Assembly: GCF_014212355.1 (NCBI RefSeq)
Contig: NZ_JACKXD010000009.1
Coordinates: 1 to 42,754, forward strand
DNA: 42,754 bases
DNA from: Halobellus ruber
Lineage (GTDB): Archaea; Halobacteriota; Halobacteria; Halobacteriales; Haloferacaceae
Direction of reading: 5' to 3'
Below, in pieces: positions 1 to 8,087 of this stretch (positions within the stretch are counted from its first letter, which is position 1; each line of letters starts with the position of its first letter). A model generated the notes under the pieces. The model made no database searches. It worked only from the letters and a program-made list of their open reading frames with translations, and was not told the origin of the DNA. The translations under genes were made by a program, and so were the position numbers.

Positions 1-120
1 AAGTAAAACGACGAACCTCTTCATTTTCAAATACGTTCAGTCACGTGGAGCCGACGACAGCAGAATCCTGGCTCCAAGCCCTCGCTGTCTGGTGGAATCG
101 ATGCCAAAGTTAACGCGACC
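1..120 (-). repeat. Left copy of end-to-end inverted repeat (3' gene fragment)
   Basis: The first 120 bases match the reverse complement of 42632-42751 without gaps at roughly 75-80% by eye. Read on the minus strand, both copies encode a similar tail of 28 codons with the pattern GRVxFG, then QRxLGAxILLS, then a stop codon at the same aligned place (37-39 here). This points to the 3' end of an unidentified, repeated gene rather than a plain terminal repeat. The gene upstream of the tail is cut off here by the palindromic element at 121. I do not recognise the protein family; a transposase or a repeated surface-related gene is possible. Confidence 0.6.
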
Positions 121-191
121 GTTGTAACTACGTGAAGATTTTCGACACCCCGGGGTGTCGAAACCCGTCACGCGACTATAGCCGACAGTAT
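121..191 (+). repeat. Palindromic element, truncated left copy
   Basis: The copy matches 37109-37178 with a one-base length difference. Its centre is a perfect 22-bp palindrome at 141-162 (TTCGACACCCC and its complement), and its right arm ends in GCCGACAGTAT. The outer 10-12 bases of the left arm seen in the other copy are missing, and the sequence switches to the repeated 3' gene fragment at 120. The hairpin-like, non-coding design fits a MITE or a REP-like element. Confidence 0.6.
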
Positions 192-265
192 CAGCACGCG
201 GTTCGTGACGGCTGGTCTCTGGCACTGGCAAGCACCGGTAACCAACCTGCCGAATCAAAATCCGC

Positions 266-321
266 TGAAGGCCTGAGTATTGGCTCTGCGAGGTGAAGGC
301 CTGAGTATTGGCTCTGCGAGG
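266..321. repeat. 28-bp perfect tandem duplication
   Basis: Two adjacent identical 28-base units begin at 266 and 294 (TGAAGGCCTGAG to CTGCGAGG). They lie in non-coding sequence downstream of the sensor kinase and are probably a local slippage product. No function is evident. Confidence 0.85.
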
Positions 322-485
322 AAATGCCGATGCTCGGGGGTGCTGTCATAGTAGCGGGAAACGAAATCACAATGTCACAGGAGAGTTGCCACGGTGTTCG
401 TTTCACTACCGAATCAGGTTTGAGACTCTGCGTACGTACTGAGATACAGGGTCTATGCTCGCAGGTGAGACGAAAGCTAACCAAC

Positions 486-2267
486 TCAGCCCTCTTTGCT
501 CGTTTCCTTCTCCGCACGTGGGAGGTGCAATGAGACGCAATTGCCACCCAACTCGCTCTCATCGAACGATAACTCACCGCCCGAGGCGTCAACGACCCAG
601 TTGATGAACCACAGGCCCAATCCCCCACCGTGTTTGAGTCGGCTTTCCCCATCGTCGAGCACCGCCATTTCGTGGTCTGGAATCTTCGGTCCGTCGTCCG
701 CAACAGCGATTGTCACTCGATCCGGGTCAATCTCGTATGCGACGGTAACACTCGGGTTATCGGCCGGGTTGTGGCGTACGGCATTATCAAATACCTCTTC
801 GAGTGCGTCCGACAGAGAGGCCAGTGCTTCACATTGTACGTCCGGCGGATCCGCGATCCTCGTGTCGGCTGACTCCGGCAGCGCCGTCGCAGCACGTGAG
901 ACGACCTCGTCTAAGTCCATCGGTACCTGGTCCGACTGGCCGTCAAGCGCCTGATCGACCTTTCGAGCCAACACGCCAAGTCGATTGAGGTCCGACCCAA
1001 CATCCCGGATCGTCTTCGCTCGCTTGACAGCGTCCGGATCATCAACCGAATTTGCAAGTGTGCGTGCGTGCCCGATCACCACGTTCGTCCGGTTCCGGAG
1101 GTTGTGACGCAACACCCGATTCAACACGGAGAGACGTTCCTCACGTCGCACCCGCTCGGAGATGTCACGTCCCGTTCCAACCAACCCGATTACCTTTCCG
1201 TCACTGTCAGTCAGTGGGGCGCCGTTGAGTTGGTACGGAATCCGCTCGCCGTCCGCTGTCAGAAATGCCGACTCGCGCTGTTGTGTGGACTGCTCCTGAT
1301 AGACGGCCGTCATCGCTGTCATAATCCGTTCGCGATCCTCAGGCACAATCGTCTCGACGGCGTGCATTGAAGTGAGATCTTTGTCGTCGTATCCCAACAC
1401 TTCAGACAATCTGGCGTTCCATTTCTGGAAAAACCCGTTCGTGTCCAACACGTAGAACACGTCCGGCTGGCCGTCCAATAGACTCTCTACGTATGCCTCC
1501 TGATCACGAAGTTGTCTCTGCCGTTGTTCGCGTTCCGTCACATCGCGACGGTTGACAACGACCCCGCCGATCCGGGGATTATCAAGCTGGACGTTGCCGA
1601 CCGTTTCCATCCAGCGCCAGGAACCGTCGGCGTGTTGCCGGCGGTATGTTGCTGTGGCGTAGGAGCCATCCGGCTTCTCAATAAGATCGGTAAATGTCGT
1701 CCGCACCTCCGCGGCATCGTCCGGATGTACCTGATCCAACAGATTCTGTCCTCGCAGTTCTGCTGGCTCGTATCCCAGTTGATCTGCGACAGCCGGACTG
1801 TTGTAGATTGCTGTCCCGTTTTCATCGAGAACGCTCATTGAGTCCGTGGAGTGACGCATCAGCGTCTCCAGCCACTCCTGTCTTCGCGCCTGATCCACAC
1901 GGTCCTGGCGTGTATCAATCACCTGTGATAAGCGGGCCGCGAGCAACGACTCTGCGGCTGGGTCTGACAGTCGCACGACTTCAGAAACACCTGCGTTGAT
2001 CGCTGTCTCAACCAGCGTCTCGTCGGCTGCAAGGAGCACAACCGGGAGGTCCGGTTCCGCGTCAAGGATAGGCTGCCACGCTGACTCGTCCGCAACGATC
2101 GCATCAACCGACTTACCTGCAACCTGACGTAGCACGGCGTCTGCGTGTCTAAACTGATTTACCCGCATCTCGTCAGTCGCGGCCTGCGAGACGAGTGAGG
2201 TTGCTTTCCTGCTTCCCCCGGCTATGACGACCGATCTCGATTCGGGTTCTCCCCCCCGCTTACTCAT
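486..2267 (-). CDS. PAS-domain sensor histidine kinase
   Basis: This 593-residue soluble sensor kinase autophosphorylates on His and presumably passes phosphate to an unlinked response regulator. Residues 13-115 look like a degenerate receiver domain, with a VVIAGG start but no convincing acidic phospho-acceptor pocket. Two PAS domains follow at about 130-245 and 255-370, each ending in an R-D-V/I-(T/S)-E-R linker. The H-box has the phospho-acceptor H388 in VLRHNLRNR. The ATPase domain shows the N-box DNAVRHN (494-500), a G1 box DDGPKIP and a G2 box GGGLGLW (547-553). No membrane segment is seen, so it should sense a cytoplasmic or diffusible signal such as redox state or light through PAS. 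No regulator gene is adjacent, which is common in haloarchaea. The reading frame is intact although its neighbours are decayed. Confidence 0.9.
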   Translation of the reverse strand: MSKRGGEPESRSVVIAGGSRKATSLVSQAATDEMRVNQFRHADAVLRQVAGKSVDAIVADESAWQPILDAEPDLPVVLLAADETLVETAINAGVSEVVRLSDPAAESLLAARLSQVIDTRQDRVDQARRQEWLETLMRHSTDSMSVLDENGTAIYNSPAVADQLGYEPAELRGQNLLDQVHPDDAAEVRTTFTDLIEKPDGSYATATYRRQHADGSWRWMETVGNVQLDNPRIGGVVVNRRDVTEREQRQRQLRDQEAYVESLLDGQPDVFYVLDTNGFFQKWNARLSEVLGYDDKDLTSMHAVETIVPEDRERIMTAMTAVYQEQSTQQRESAFLTADGERIPYQLNGAPLTDSDGKVIGLVGTGRDISERVRREERLSVLNRVLRHNLRNRTNVVIGHARTLANSVDDPDAVKRAKTIRDVGSDLNRLGVLARKVDQALDGQSDQVPMDLDEVVSRAATALPESADTRIADPPDVQCEALASLSDALEEVFDNAVRHNPADNPSVTVAYEIDPDRVTIAVADDGPKIPDHEMAVLDDGESRLKHGGGLGLWFINWVVDASGGELSFDESELGGNCVSLHLPRAEKETSKEG

Positions 2268-2400
2268 GTTATGTGGGTAATGCTGTAGCCATGTATTCGT
2301 TATTGCCTATAATAAGTGGGTTCACCCGACGGAACACTGCATCAGTAGGGAAACCGCGACGGACGGCTGGACTACTTATCACTCGGTTGGCATCGTTACA

Positions 2401-2486
2401 CTATAGTAGCGTTTGTAAGTCTTCGCTCACTCGATCGCACGACGGCGTGCGGTCGGATGTGCAACCAGTTGCAAACGCTACTATAG
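2401..2486. mobile_element. 86-bp MITE, copy 1
   Basis: The element is 86 bp with near-perfect 18-bp terminal inverted repeats starting CTATAGTAGCGTTTG and ending CAAACGCTACTATAG. Its interior resembles 40373-40458 closely and has the same length. It encodes no protein of its own. It lies directly after the last recognisable codons of a histidine kinase fragment. No clean target duplication can be read on the outer flanks, and the terminal TATA motifs may themselves be the duplicated target. Confidence 0.85.
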
Positions 2487-2660
2487 AAACGAGCACCTCC
2501 GTCATACCCATCAATTACCGTAACGTCCCAACCGTGAGCCTCCGGAATCCGCTTGACAATCGCGGGAGCAAACCCGGTTCCTCCAGTCGCTAACGTGTAA
2601 CCCGGTTTGAGGATTTCTTTAGGCTCATCCGGTGGAACTCTTAGGACACTATCTTCGACG
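2487..2660 (-). pseudogene. C-terminal remnant of a histidine kinase
   Basis: On the minus strand this stretch encodes the end of a HATPase_c domain. A region resembling the usual IFEPGYTT segment is followed by a damaged G2 box (GTGFAPAIV where GTGFGLAIV is normal), then IVKRIPEAHGWDVTV and DGGARF, a characteristic haloarchaeal kinase ending. The catalytic core, H-box and sensor part are absent. The MITE at 2401-2486 follows the GGARF codons and replaces the natural C-terminus. This is a relic of a second kinase, not part of the intact kinase at 486-2267. Confidence 0.7.
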
Positions 2661-2709
2661 TAGCAGTCAGTAAACGCGTGAACTATTATATCAGGAGACC
2701 GACAGACGC

Positions 2710-3133
2710 GTGACGATGGCCCGTTGCCGGGAGGTAGCACTCGGACATATCCAGCAGGCGATCGAGTCTGCCCGGTGCTGGGTTATGATTTCCGTACCGG
2801 TTGACATCTACCGGGAAGTCAGAGCGGCGGTTGCGACTGCTGTTGAGCACGGTGTTACAGTCCGCTTGTTGCTCGGCGGGGCCCCAAGACCACCGGAACT
2901 TACCTTCCCGGACGGGCTGTTGGTCCGATTTCGAGCGATGGCAGATACCTTCGTCGCCGCCGACCGGACACGGGGGTCGGTCAGTACGGACGAACGCTAT
3001 CCCATACCCACTCTGTAGCTATCCTGTCGAGAACCGCCTGCTGAATATAGAGCGTGTAGTCAGCACCCCGAAACTGGTTTTGTATTCGGGGTTTGCCTCC
3101 CGGATCAGTGATCCGTTACTGGGTTTGCACTGA
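2710..3133 (+). pseudogene. TrmB-like regulator C-terminal remnant, frameshifted
   Basis: The frame from 2710 resembles the C-terminal effector domain of TrmB-family sugar-responsive regulators: a helix IQQAIESA, then VMISVP, then a strand-rich stretch ending in FVAADRTRG. It stops at 3018. The similarity continues in the next frame from about 2990 (NAIPYPL, then SYPVENRLLNI) to a stop at 3131-3133, so there is a frameshift near 2990. The N-terminal winged-helix DNA-binding domain is absent. The region is decayed and unlikely to yield a functional regulator. The family assignment rests on recognition of the C-terminal pattern only. Confidence 0.6.
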
Positions 3134-3155
3134 TCCAAGATGGTCCGGATGAATT

Positions 3156-4973
3156 ATGTCACTGCTACATATGGGAACGGGTATGGCTGCTCCATCAGAA
3201 GAGCGGTGTGAGTTTGCGACCGGTCTTAATGCCGACTATTTCGAACCCGAAAAGGAATCGCTTCTGAGGACAACAGAAACGGGTCAGTGGCGATGCCCGC
3301 ATCACAAGTTCACACCGACTGATGGACCGGACGATGGGTATGATTTCTGCCCATTTCACTTGGGGCACAAACCAAATCACGGCTCGGCGGTGCTTGAGGA
3401 TACTGCCGAACTCTGTGTGTGGCTCATCACTGGCAGCACCGAACAGGTCCCAGGTCTAAGTCCACTGCCATCTGATCTCCGGAACTACGCACGGCTGGAA
3501 AACGACAGCACACGGTTTGAGACGGGTGAGCGAACGCAATTCATCGGCGCGGTGTTCGACGAGTTTCGAGTTGATTACCGGACCATCGATGCGGTTTCGA
3601 ATGCCCCGGTAGACCTGCGCGAAGCGACTGTCAACGATGTCGCCTCATTTCAGAGTGCCAGCTTTGAGCAGCCCCTGCTGCTAAGCGGTGCTGTTTTCGA
3701 TTGTTCGACAACGTTCGTTGACACGACTTTCGCCGAACGAACCGAGTTCCAGCAGACTCAGTTCACGGAGTACGCTGATTTCCACCACGCGACGTTTGGT
3801 GCGTGGGCCGAGTTCAGTAGTACAACTATTGCGGGCGAGGCGAATTTCCGCGGCGTTAATTTTGACCACGGCATCTTCGCGATGAATATGATTTTTGACG
3901 GTGCGGCCGACTTTATGGCGGCAACCTTCGCAGCGGTTGCGAACTTTACTGGAAGTGTGTTTCGCCGCGGGGCTGTTTTTTCAAGTACTCGGTTCTTGGG
4001 CAACGCGACCTTTAGAGACGTCTCATTCGGCGGTCCGGTTGAGTTGAGTGATAATTTCGTTGATGATACCGATGTTGATGAGCGCTGGCAACACATCGCA
4101 GTTGACGACCGACGCGTCCAAGACGCTGCCGTTGTTTTTCGCAATCTGACCTGCGAGGGGACACTGAATTTGATCAATGCGAGTATCGATGGCAACGTCT
4201 ACATCGCGTCATCCACGATGGCGGGTGCGGTAGTTGCGACCGACATCTCCGTCGATAACGGACCAATTGAACTGAACTTCACTGGGAGCGAGACGATAAG
4301 CGGGCGCGTTGCAACCGGTTCGGAACCCGTAGAGTATGATTTTTCCGAGGCGACGCTCGGCGAACTAGAGATTGGTGACAGCAATGTCGATTCTGTCCGA
4401 TTTAATAAGACCACCTTCGATGGGTTTGACTTTGGCAAACATCTCGACGTGTTCGTCTCGATGGAATGGCAACTCCACAGCGAGCAGGCATCACCATCGG
4501 AGTGTGAAAATACATATCTCCGGGCGAAGAATGGCGCAAAACAGGTTGGAGAAAGCCGCGCAGTCTCCGAATTCCACATCCGCGAACTCCGACACCGTCG
4601 GGCCGGATACCTGAAACTACTACGTGAAACGTTCCCGGGGTTCCAGGCACTCAAAGCCTCAACAAAGCTGTTAGGGAACCTTACGCTGGCAGTGACTTGT
4701 GGCTACGGCGAACGCCCGCTACGACCAGTCGTAGCATCGATGAGTGTCGTCGGTGTCTTTGCGATTTTATACGCAACGATCGGGATATCACTCCCGTATG
4801 AGGGCGCCACAAAATACGTCACGTTCAGTTTGGAGTCGTTCGTTGCCTTACTCATCGGACAACCGGAGACGACATCCTCAGTTGTGAGCCTCTTCGTTGC
4901 ACTTGAGGGCTTCGTCGGTGCGTTTATGATCGCGCTGTTCGTGTTTACGTTCACTCGGTCCGTAAGTAGATAA
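3156..4973 (+). CDS. Pentapeptide-repeat protein with C-terminal two-helix channel-like module
   Basis: This 605-residue protein has three parts. The N-terminal 45-75 region has a Cys/His cluster (RCPHH, then CPFHLGH) that may bind zinc. The middle (about 150-430) is rich in A(D/N)F-type pentapeptide repeats, such as ADFHHATF, AEFSS, ANFRGV and ANFTGS, which fold as a right-handed quadrilateral beta helix. The C-terminus from residue 516 has two hydrophobic helices (about 525-545 and 575-600) around a short amphipathic segment, the layout of a two-helix ion-channel pore. The K+ filter TxGYG is missing; LLIGQPE stands in its place. The function is unknown; a membrane-anchored scaffold or non-selective channel is possible. 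Starts at 3171 or 3183 are also plausible. It overlaps the convergent integrase remnant by 23 bases. Confidence 0.85.
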   Translation: MSLLHMGTGMAAPSEERCEFATGLNADYFEPEKESLLRTTETGQWRCPHHKFTPTDGPDDGYDFCPFHLGHKPNHGSAVLEDTAELCVWLITGSTEQVPGLSPLPSDLRNYARLENDSTRFETGERTQFIGAVFDEFRVDYRTIDAVSNAPVDLREATVNDVASFQSASFEQPLLLSGAVFDCSTTFVDTTFAERTEFQQTQFTEYADFHHATFGAWAEFSSTTIAGEANFRGVNFDHGIFAMNMIFDGAADFMAATFAAVANFTGSVFRRGAVFSSTRFLGNATFRDVSFGGPVELSDNFVDDTDVDERWQHIAVDDRRVQDAAVVFRNLTCEGTLNLINASIDGNVYIASSTMAGAVVATDISVDNGPIELNFTGSETISGRVATGSEPVEYDFSEATLGELEIGDSNVDSVRFNKTTFDGFDFGKHLDVFVSMEWQLHSEQASPSECENTYLRAKNGAKQVGESRAVSEFHIRELRHRRAGYLKLLRETFPGFQALKASTKLLGNLTLAVTCGYGERPLRPVVASMSVVGVFAILYATIGISLPYEGATKYVTFSLESFVALLIGQPETTSSVVSLFVALEGFVGAFMIALFVFTFTRSVSR

Positions 4974-5778
4974 TACACAGGCGAGTCAAGTGGCTGAGCA
5001 CGCCGCCGGGAACGTCAACGCAATCTGATAGAGATCCCAGCGGTACATTCGCAAGCACATACTCAAGGCTAACTCGGCCGCAGGTTGTGAATAAACACCG
5101 TGATAGGTCCTCTATGGCGCTCTCAACAGGCTTCAACGCCGCCGTATCCCACCGGAGAGCGGTCAGCGACGGGATAGGGCGTATCTGCGCCGAGCGGAAG
5201 AACTGGATGGAGCCGTGCGAGGAGACCGCGACGGAGTGCGTCGGGTGGGTAACGGTCAACCCCGAGCCGCGAAGCCCCGGCACGCCGAACATGGTGATCG
5301 GGGCGGTGGCGCGGTGGTCCATCGTTCGACTCGATGAGGTCGTCGTCGGCAGCCCGCAGTTACCCGATCCGATCCAACGACTCGCGCTGCGTCTCCGGCG
5401 AGACGTTATCGTACCCGTGAGCGCCTTCTGCGTATTCGAGCGGTGGCTATCGGAGTGGTCGCCCGAGAGTAAATCCCGACAGTACGCATCGGCGTGATCG
5501 GTCGTGACGGCCGTCGTGTAGCCGTCTTCCTCGTTCCAGACCCACCGGTAGAAGCCGTCGATACGGTAACTGCGGTTGTAGACGGTATCCGCGGCGTAGC
5601 CCTCGCCCTCGTTTGGCTTCTTGCCGAGGTCGCGCAACCATTCGAGGAGGTCGCGGCGCTCCTCGCGGTAGTCTACGACCCGGCGCTCGGTGAGGCGCTC
5701 CTGTGCGGGGTCGGTGATGAGGGGTGTGCCGCAGACGTACTCGGCCTCACCCCCTGATTCGGCATCCAATTCAGCCAT
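4951..5778 (-). pseudogene. Broken tyrosine recombinase (integrase)
   Basis: The first 120 or so residues (5415-5778) match the N-terminal core-binding domain of haloarchaeal phage-type integrases: a helix LTERRVVDYREERRDLLEWL, the GFYRWVW motif, the DHADAYCRDLLSG segment and SNTQKAL. After that point the open frame loses all similarity, and the catalytic residues (R, HxxR, Y) cannot be found in it, so the gene is frameshifted or replaced downstream. Its 5' end lies 125 bases from tRNA-Glu, whose 3' end faces it. That is the usual placement for an element integrated into a tRNA gene. The remnant is probably inactive. Confidence 0.65.
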
Positions 5779-5902
5779 TGTCGCCCCGCTGAGTGGGTGT
5801 TACTGTTTTTGGCCCTGTTCGATACGTCCAGTGATTTTGGCCTAACCGGCTCAGCCTTGTTTCTGTCCTGAACCGCTGAAAACTGGAGGAAAGCCCTGAA
5901 AT

Positions 5903-5976
<74 letters not shown>

Positions 5977-6005
5977 CCGCACTCACAATTGACGGTCAGA
6001 CTGGG

Positions 6006-6014
6006 TTAAATATT
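6006..6014 (-). promoter_or_regulatory. TATA box for tRNA-Glu
   Basis: AATATTTAA on the minus strand lies 30-38 bases upstream of the mature tRNA 5' end, the expected place for an archaeal TATA box if the precursor begins a few bases before the tRNA. Confidence 0.6.
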
Positions 6015-6145
6015 CCGTTACGCGGGGACTGCGGCACGCGTTCGCGCACTCTTAGCGGACCAACGGTCGGCGTGCCGGGTCGATCCGGCAACCCGATCCG
6101 TACCGCCGCCCGAACGAAATCACGAAGCCGCTGGAACCCCGCACA

Positions 6146-6727
6146 GTGAGTGTGACCCGGGACCCGATCGCGTTCCTCGAAAACGACCCCGACATCGGCC
6201 ACCTCGTCGCTGAACACGGCGCAGTGACGCTCGAGCCCGCCGAGGACTTCTTCCACCGGATGATCGTCTCGGTCCTCCGCCAGCAGGTCTCGATGGCGTC
6301 CGCAGAGGCGACCAGGGAACGCCTGGAGGACACTGTGGAGGTCACGCCGGAGGCACTCCTGGATACGGACCGCTCGACCCTCCGGGAGGTGGGCCTGTCG
6401 GGGCAGAAGGCCACCTACGTCCACAACATCGCCGAGGCCTTCCTCGAACGCGGCTACTCCCGGGAGCACTTCGAGGCCGAAAGCGACGCGGCGGTGATCG
6501 ACGAGTTGACCCAGATCAAAGGCGTCGGGACGTGGACCGCGAAGATGCAGCTACTGTTCAGCCTGGGTCGTCCGGACGTGTTCCCGGTCGAGGACCTCGG
6601 CGTTCGGAAGGGGATGCGTGTGGTCTACGGCGAGGACCTCGAACGGTCGCGGATGGCGGAACTCGCCGAACGGTGGCGCCCGTACCGGTCGTATGCGACC
6701 CTGTATCTCTGGCACGCGGTCGACTAG
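6146..6727 (+). CDS. alkA: DNA-3-methyladenine glycosylase (HhH-GPD)
   Basis: This 193-residue base-excision repair glycosylase removes alkylated bases such as 3-methyladenine. The helix-hairpin-helix lies at about 120-140 (IKGVGTWTAKMQ), followed at the usual spacing by the catalytic Asp, D150, in FPVEDLG. The protein is shorter than E. coli AlkA because it lacks the N-terminal TBP-like domain, as do many archaeal and bacterial members. The start is GTG at 6146, with a second GTG two codons later. The gene stands alone just after tRNA-Glu and marks the beginning of the GC-rich core. Confidence 0.9.
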   Translation: MSVTRDPIAFLENDPDIGHLVAEHGAVTLEPAEDFFHRMIVSVLRQQVSMASAEATRERLEDTVEVTPEALLDTDRSTLREVGLSGQKATYVHNIAEAFLERGYSREHFEAESDAAVIDELTQIKGVGTWTAKMQLLFSLGRPDVFPVEDLGVRKGMRVVYGEDLERSRMAELAERWRPYRSYATLYLWHAVD

Positions 6728-6949
6728 CCGGGTTGCCGTATCGAGTGCGCACCGATCCCGTCGCGTCGGACGGAATCGACGGACGACGCGGCGTCTGATT
6801 CCCGACGGACTGGGCGTTCTGTGTGTGGCAGTCACGCGCATATGTCCCGCGGAAATAGCATCCGAATCAGACCCTCCTGAACGCGTCGGTCCTCAGAACA
6901 CCCGGACGGCGGCAGTCGGGACGGAACCGAACCCGCGACCGGCGGGCGA

Positions 6950-7351
6950 GTGCGACCCCGCGGGATCGACGAGGGCCACCCCGTTTCCGGGACACGAACC
7001 CGCGTCGGCTCGCTCAAGCCGGAAGTGAAACCGCTGGAGGCGGAACGCGAGATCCTGGCGAACCGGGTGTTCGCGCGCGAAGCCGACATCGCGGAACTCG
7101 GAGGCGAGGTGACCGACCTCGAAGGGACAGTCGAGGCCGAGGAACGGCGACACCAGCGGGTGATCGACAGGTACGAGCGGCTCATCGAAAAGCGGGAGGC
7201 GGCAAAGCGGGAGTTACGGGGGGAACGGTATCCGGAACAGCCGACTGCTTCCCGCACTCGCGTCGTCGGTGGCGGCGGCGTGGACGCGGGTCAAGCACCT
7301 GGCTCCGGGCGGGTGAGGTCAGGCGGGACACCCACTGTGGCGTCCGCTTAG
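6950..7351 (+). CDS. Possible coiled-coil protein
   Basis: I do not recognise a family. About 70 central residues form a convincing charged coiled coil with heptad-like spacing (LEAEREILANRV, AELGGEVTDLEGTV, RYERLIEKREAAKREL), which random antisense sequence rarely gives. The flanks are low-complexity and rich in Arg and Gly. The only in-frame upstream start is GTG at 6950, so the true start is uncertain. A Ser-rich open frame on the opposite strand covers the same DNA and looks like a shadow. Confidence 0.4.
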   Translation: MRPRGIDEGHPVSGTRTRVGSLKPEVKPLEAEREILANRVFAREADIAELGGEVTDLEGTVEAEERRHQRVIDRYERLIEKREAAKRELRGERYPEQPTASRTRVVGGGGVDAGQAPGSGRVRSGGTPTVASA

Positions 7352-7374
7352 TGATCCACCCACCGCCACGGGGA

Positions 7375-7382
7375 GTATATCC
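7375..7382 (+). promoter_or_regulatory. TATA box for acetyltransferase gene
   Basis: GTATATCC lies 23-30 bases before the ATG at 7405, typical of a leaderless haloarchaeal transcript, and supports this start over an upstream in-frame codon. Confidence 0.55.
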
Positions 7383-7404
7383 GTCCGTCGACCGAACCCC
7401 GAGT

Positions 7405-7944
7405 ATGGGCGATGCGACGGACGGGGACGGCGACGCTGTCGAGATCGAGCGCCCCGAGCCCGGCGAGATCGACGCGCTCGTCGACCTGTGGGTCGCGCTC
7501 GCGTCGGACCAGCGGCGTTACGACTCCCACATCCTGCCGGAGCCGAACCGCGGCGTGATCCGCGACACGCTCGCGCGACACGCCGTCGCGGGCGGCCTCC
7601 GTGCGGCCCGGCGCGGCGACGACGTCGTCGGCTTCGTCAGCTTCGAGCTGGAGCGGGGGGCCTACGAGAGCGACGAGACGCGCGGCGTCGTCCGCAACGT
7701 CTACGTCGAGCCCGCGTCCCGGGGCCGGGGCGTCGGGGGCGACCTGTTGGACGCCGCCGAGGCCGCGCTGGCCGACGCGGGGGCGACGGTCGTCGCGCTC
7801 GAAGCGATGGCCGACAACGACCGTGCTCGCGGGTTCTACCGGGGTCGGGGGTACGCGCCACACCGAGTACAGTTCGAGAAACCAGTGGACGGTAGCGGAG
7901 ACGCGGGGGGCGAGAAAAACGACACACACTCAAAGGAGGGCTGA
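7405..7944 (+). CDS. GNAT-family N-acetyltransferase
   Basis: This 179-residue acetyl-CoA-dependent acyltransferase has an unknown substrate. The core shows the strand VGFVSFEL, the motif VRNVYVEPASRGRGVGG with the acetyl-CoA pyrophosphate loop (R/Q-x-x-G-x-G/A pattern RGRGVG), the following helix LLDAAEAALADAGA, and the closing NDRARGFYRGRGY motif common to GNAT enzymes. The C-terminal tail is short and polar. It is followed after 14 bases by tRNA-Thr on the same strand. The start at the second Met region (7405) is chosen because of the TATA box upstream. Confidence 0.88.
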   Translation: MGDATDGDGDAVEIERPEPGEIDALVDLWVALASDQRRYDSHILPEPNRGVIRDTLARHAVAGGLRAARRGDDVVGFVSFELERGAYESDETRGVVRNVYVEPASRGRGVGGDLLDAAEAALADAGATVVALEAMADNDRARGFYRGRGYAPHRVQFEKPVDGSGDAGGEKNDTHSKEG

Positions 7945-7958
7945 GTACTCCGACCCGT

Positions 7959-8032
7959 GCCAGGGGAGCATGGGCGGTGCATGCACTCGACTTGTAATCG
8001 AGACTTCGTGGGTTCGAATCCCACCCCTGGCT
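7959..8032 (+). tRNA. tRNA-Thr (anticodon UGU)
   Basis: The acceptor stem is GCCAGGG with CCCTGGC plus discriminator T. The anticodon stem CTCGA/TCGAG frames loop CTTGTAA, giving TGT. The T arm is GTGGG-TTCGAAT-CCCAC. The length is 74 nt with no encoded CCA and no intron. Confidence 0.95.
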
Positions 8033-8087
8033 TCGCCTTCTCCCGCTGTCGGCCGTCGTAACCGCTGCGACCGGAGCCGCGTGACCG

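Larger units (their letters stand above)
1..485. other. Non-coding left end with repeat debris
   Basis: No intact gene is visible before the stop codon of the sensor kinase at 486. The stretch holds, in order, a roughly 120-bp sequence that recurs inverted at the right end, a truncated palindromic element (121-191), about 70 unremarkable bases, a 28-bp tandem duplication (266-321) and about 160 bases with nothing I recognise. It is AT-richer than the core of the window, as expected for a decayed accessory region. Confidence 0.7.

Noticed and set aside
5087-5497. Rightward 136-codon frame opposite the integrase remnant
   Set aside because: It partly overlaps the recognisable integrase domain and shows no known motif; it is too uncertain to report as a gene.
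6832-7257. Ser/Arg-rich leftward frame opposite the coiled-coil frame
   Set aside because: Composition is that of an antisense shadow; the plus strand shows heptad structure.
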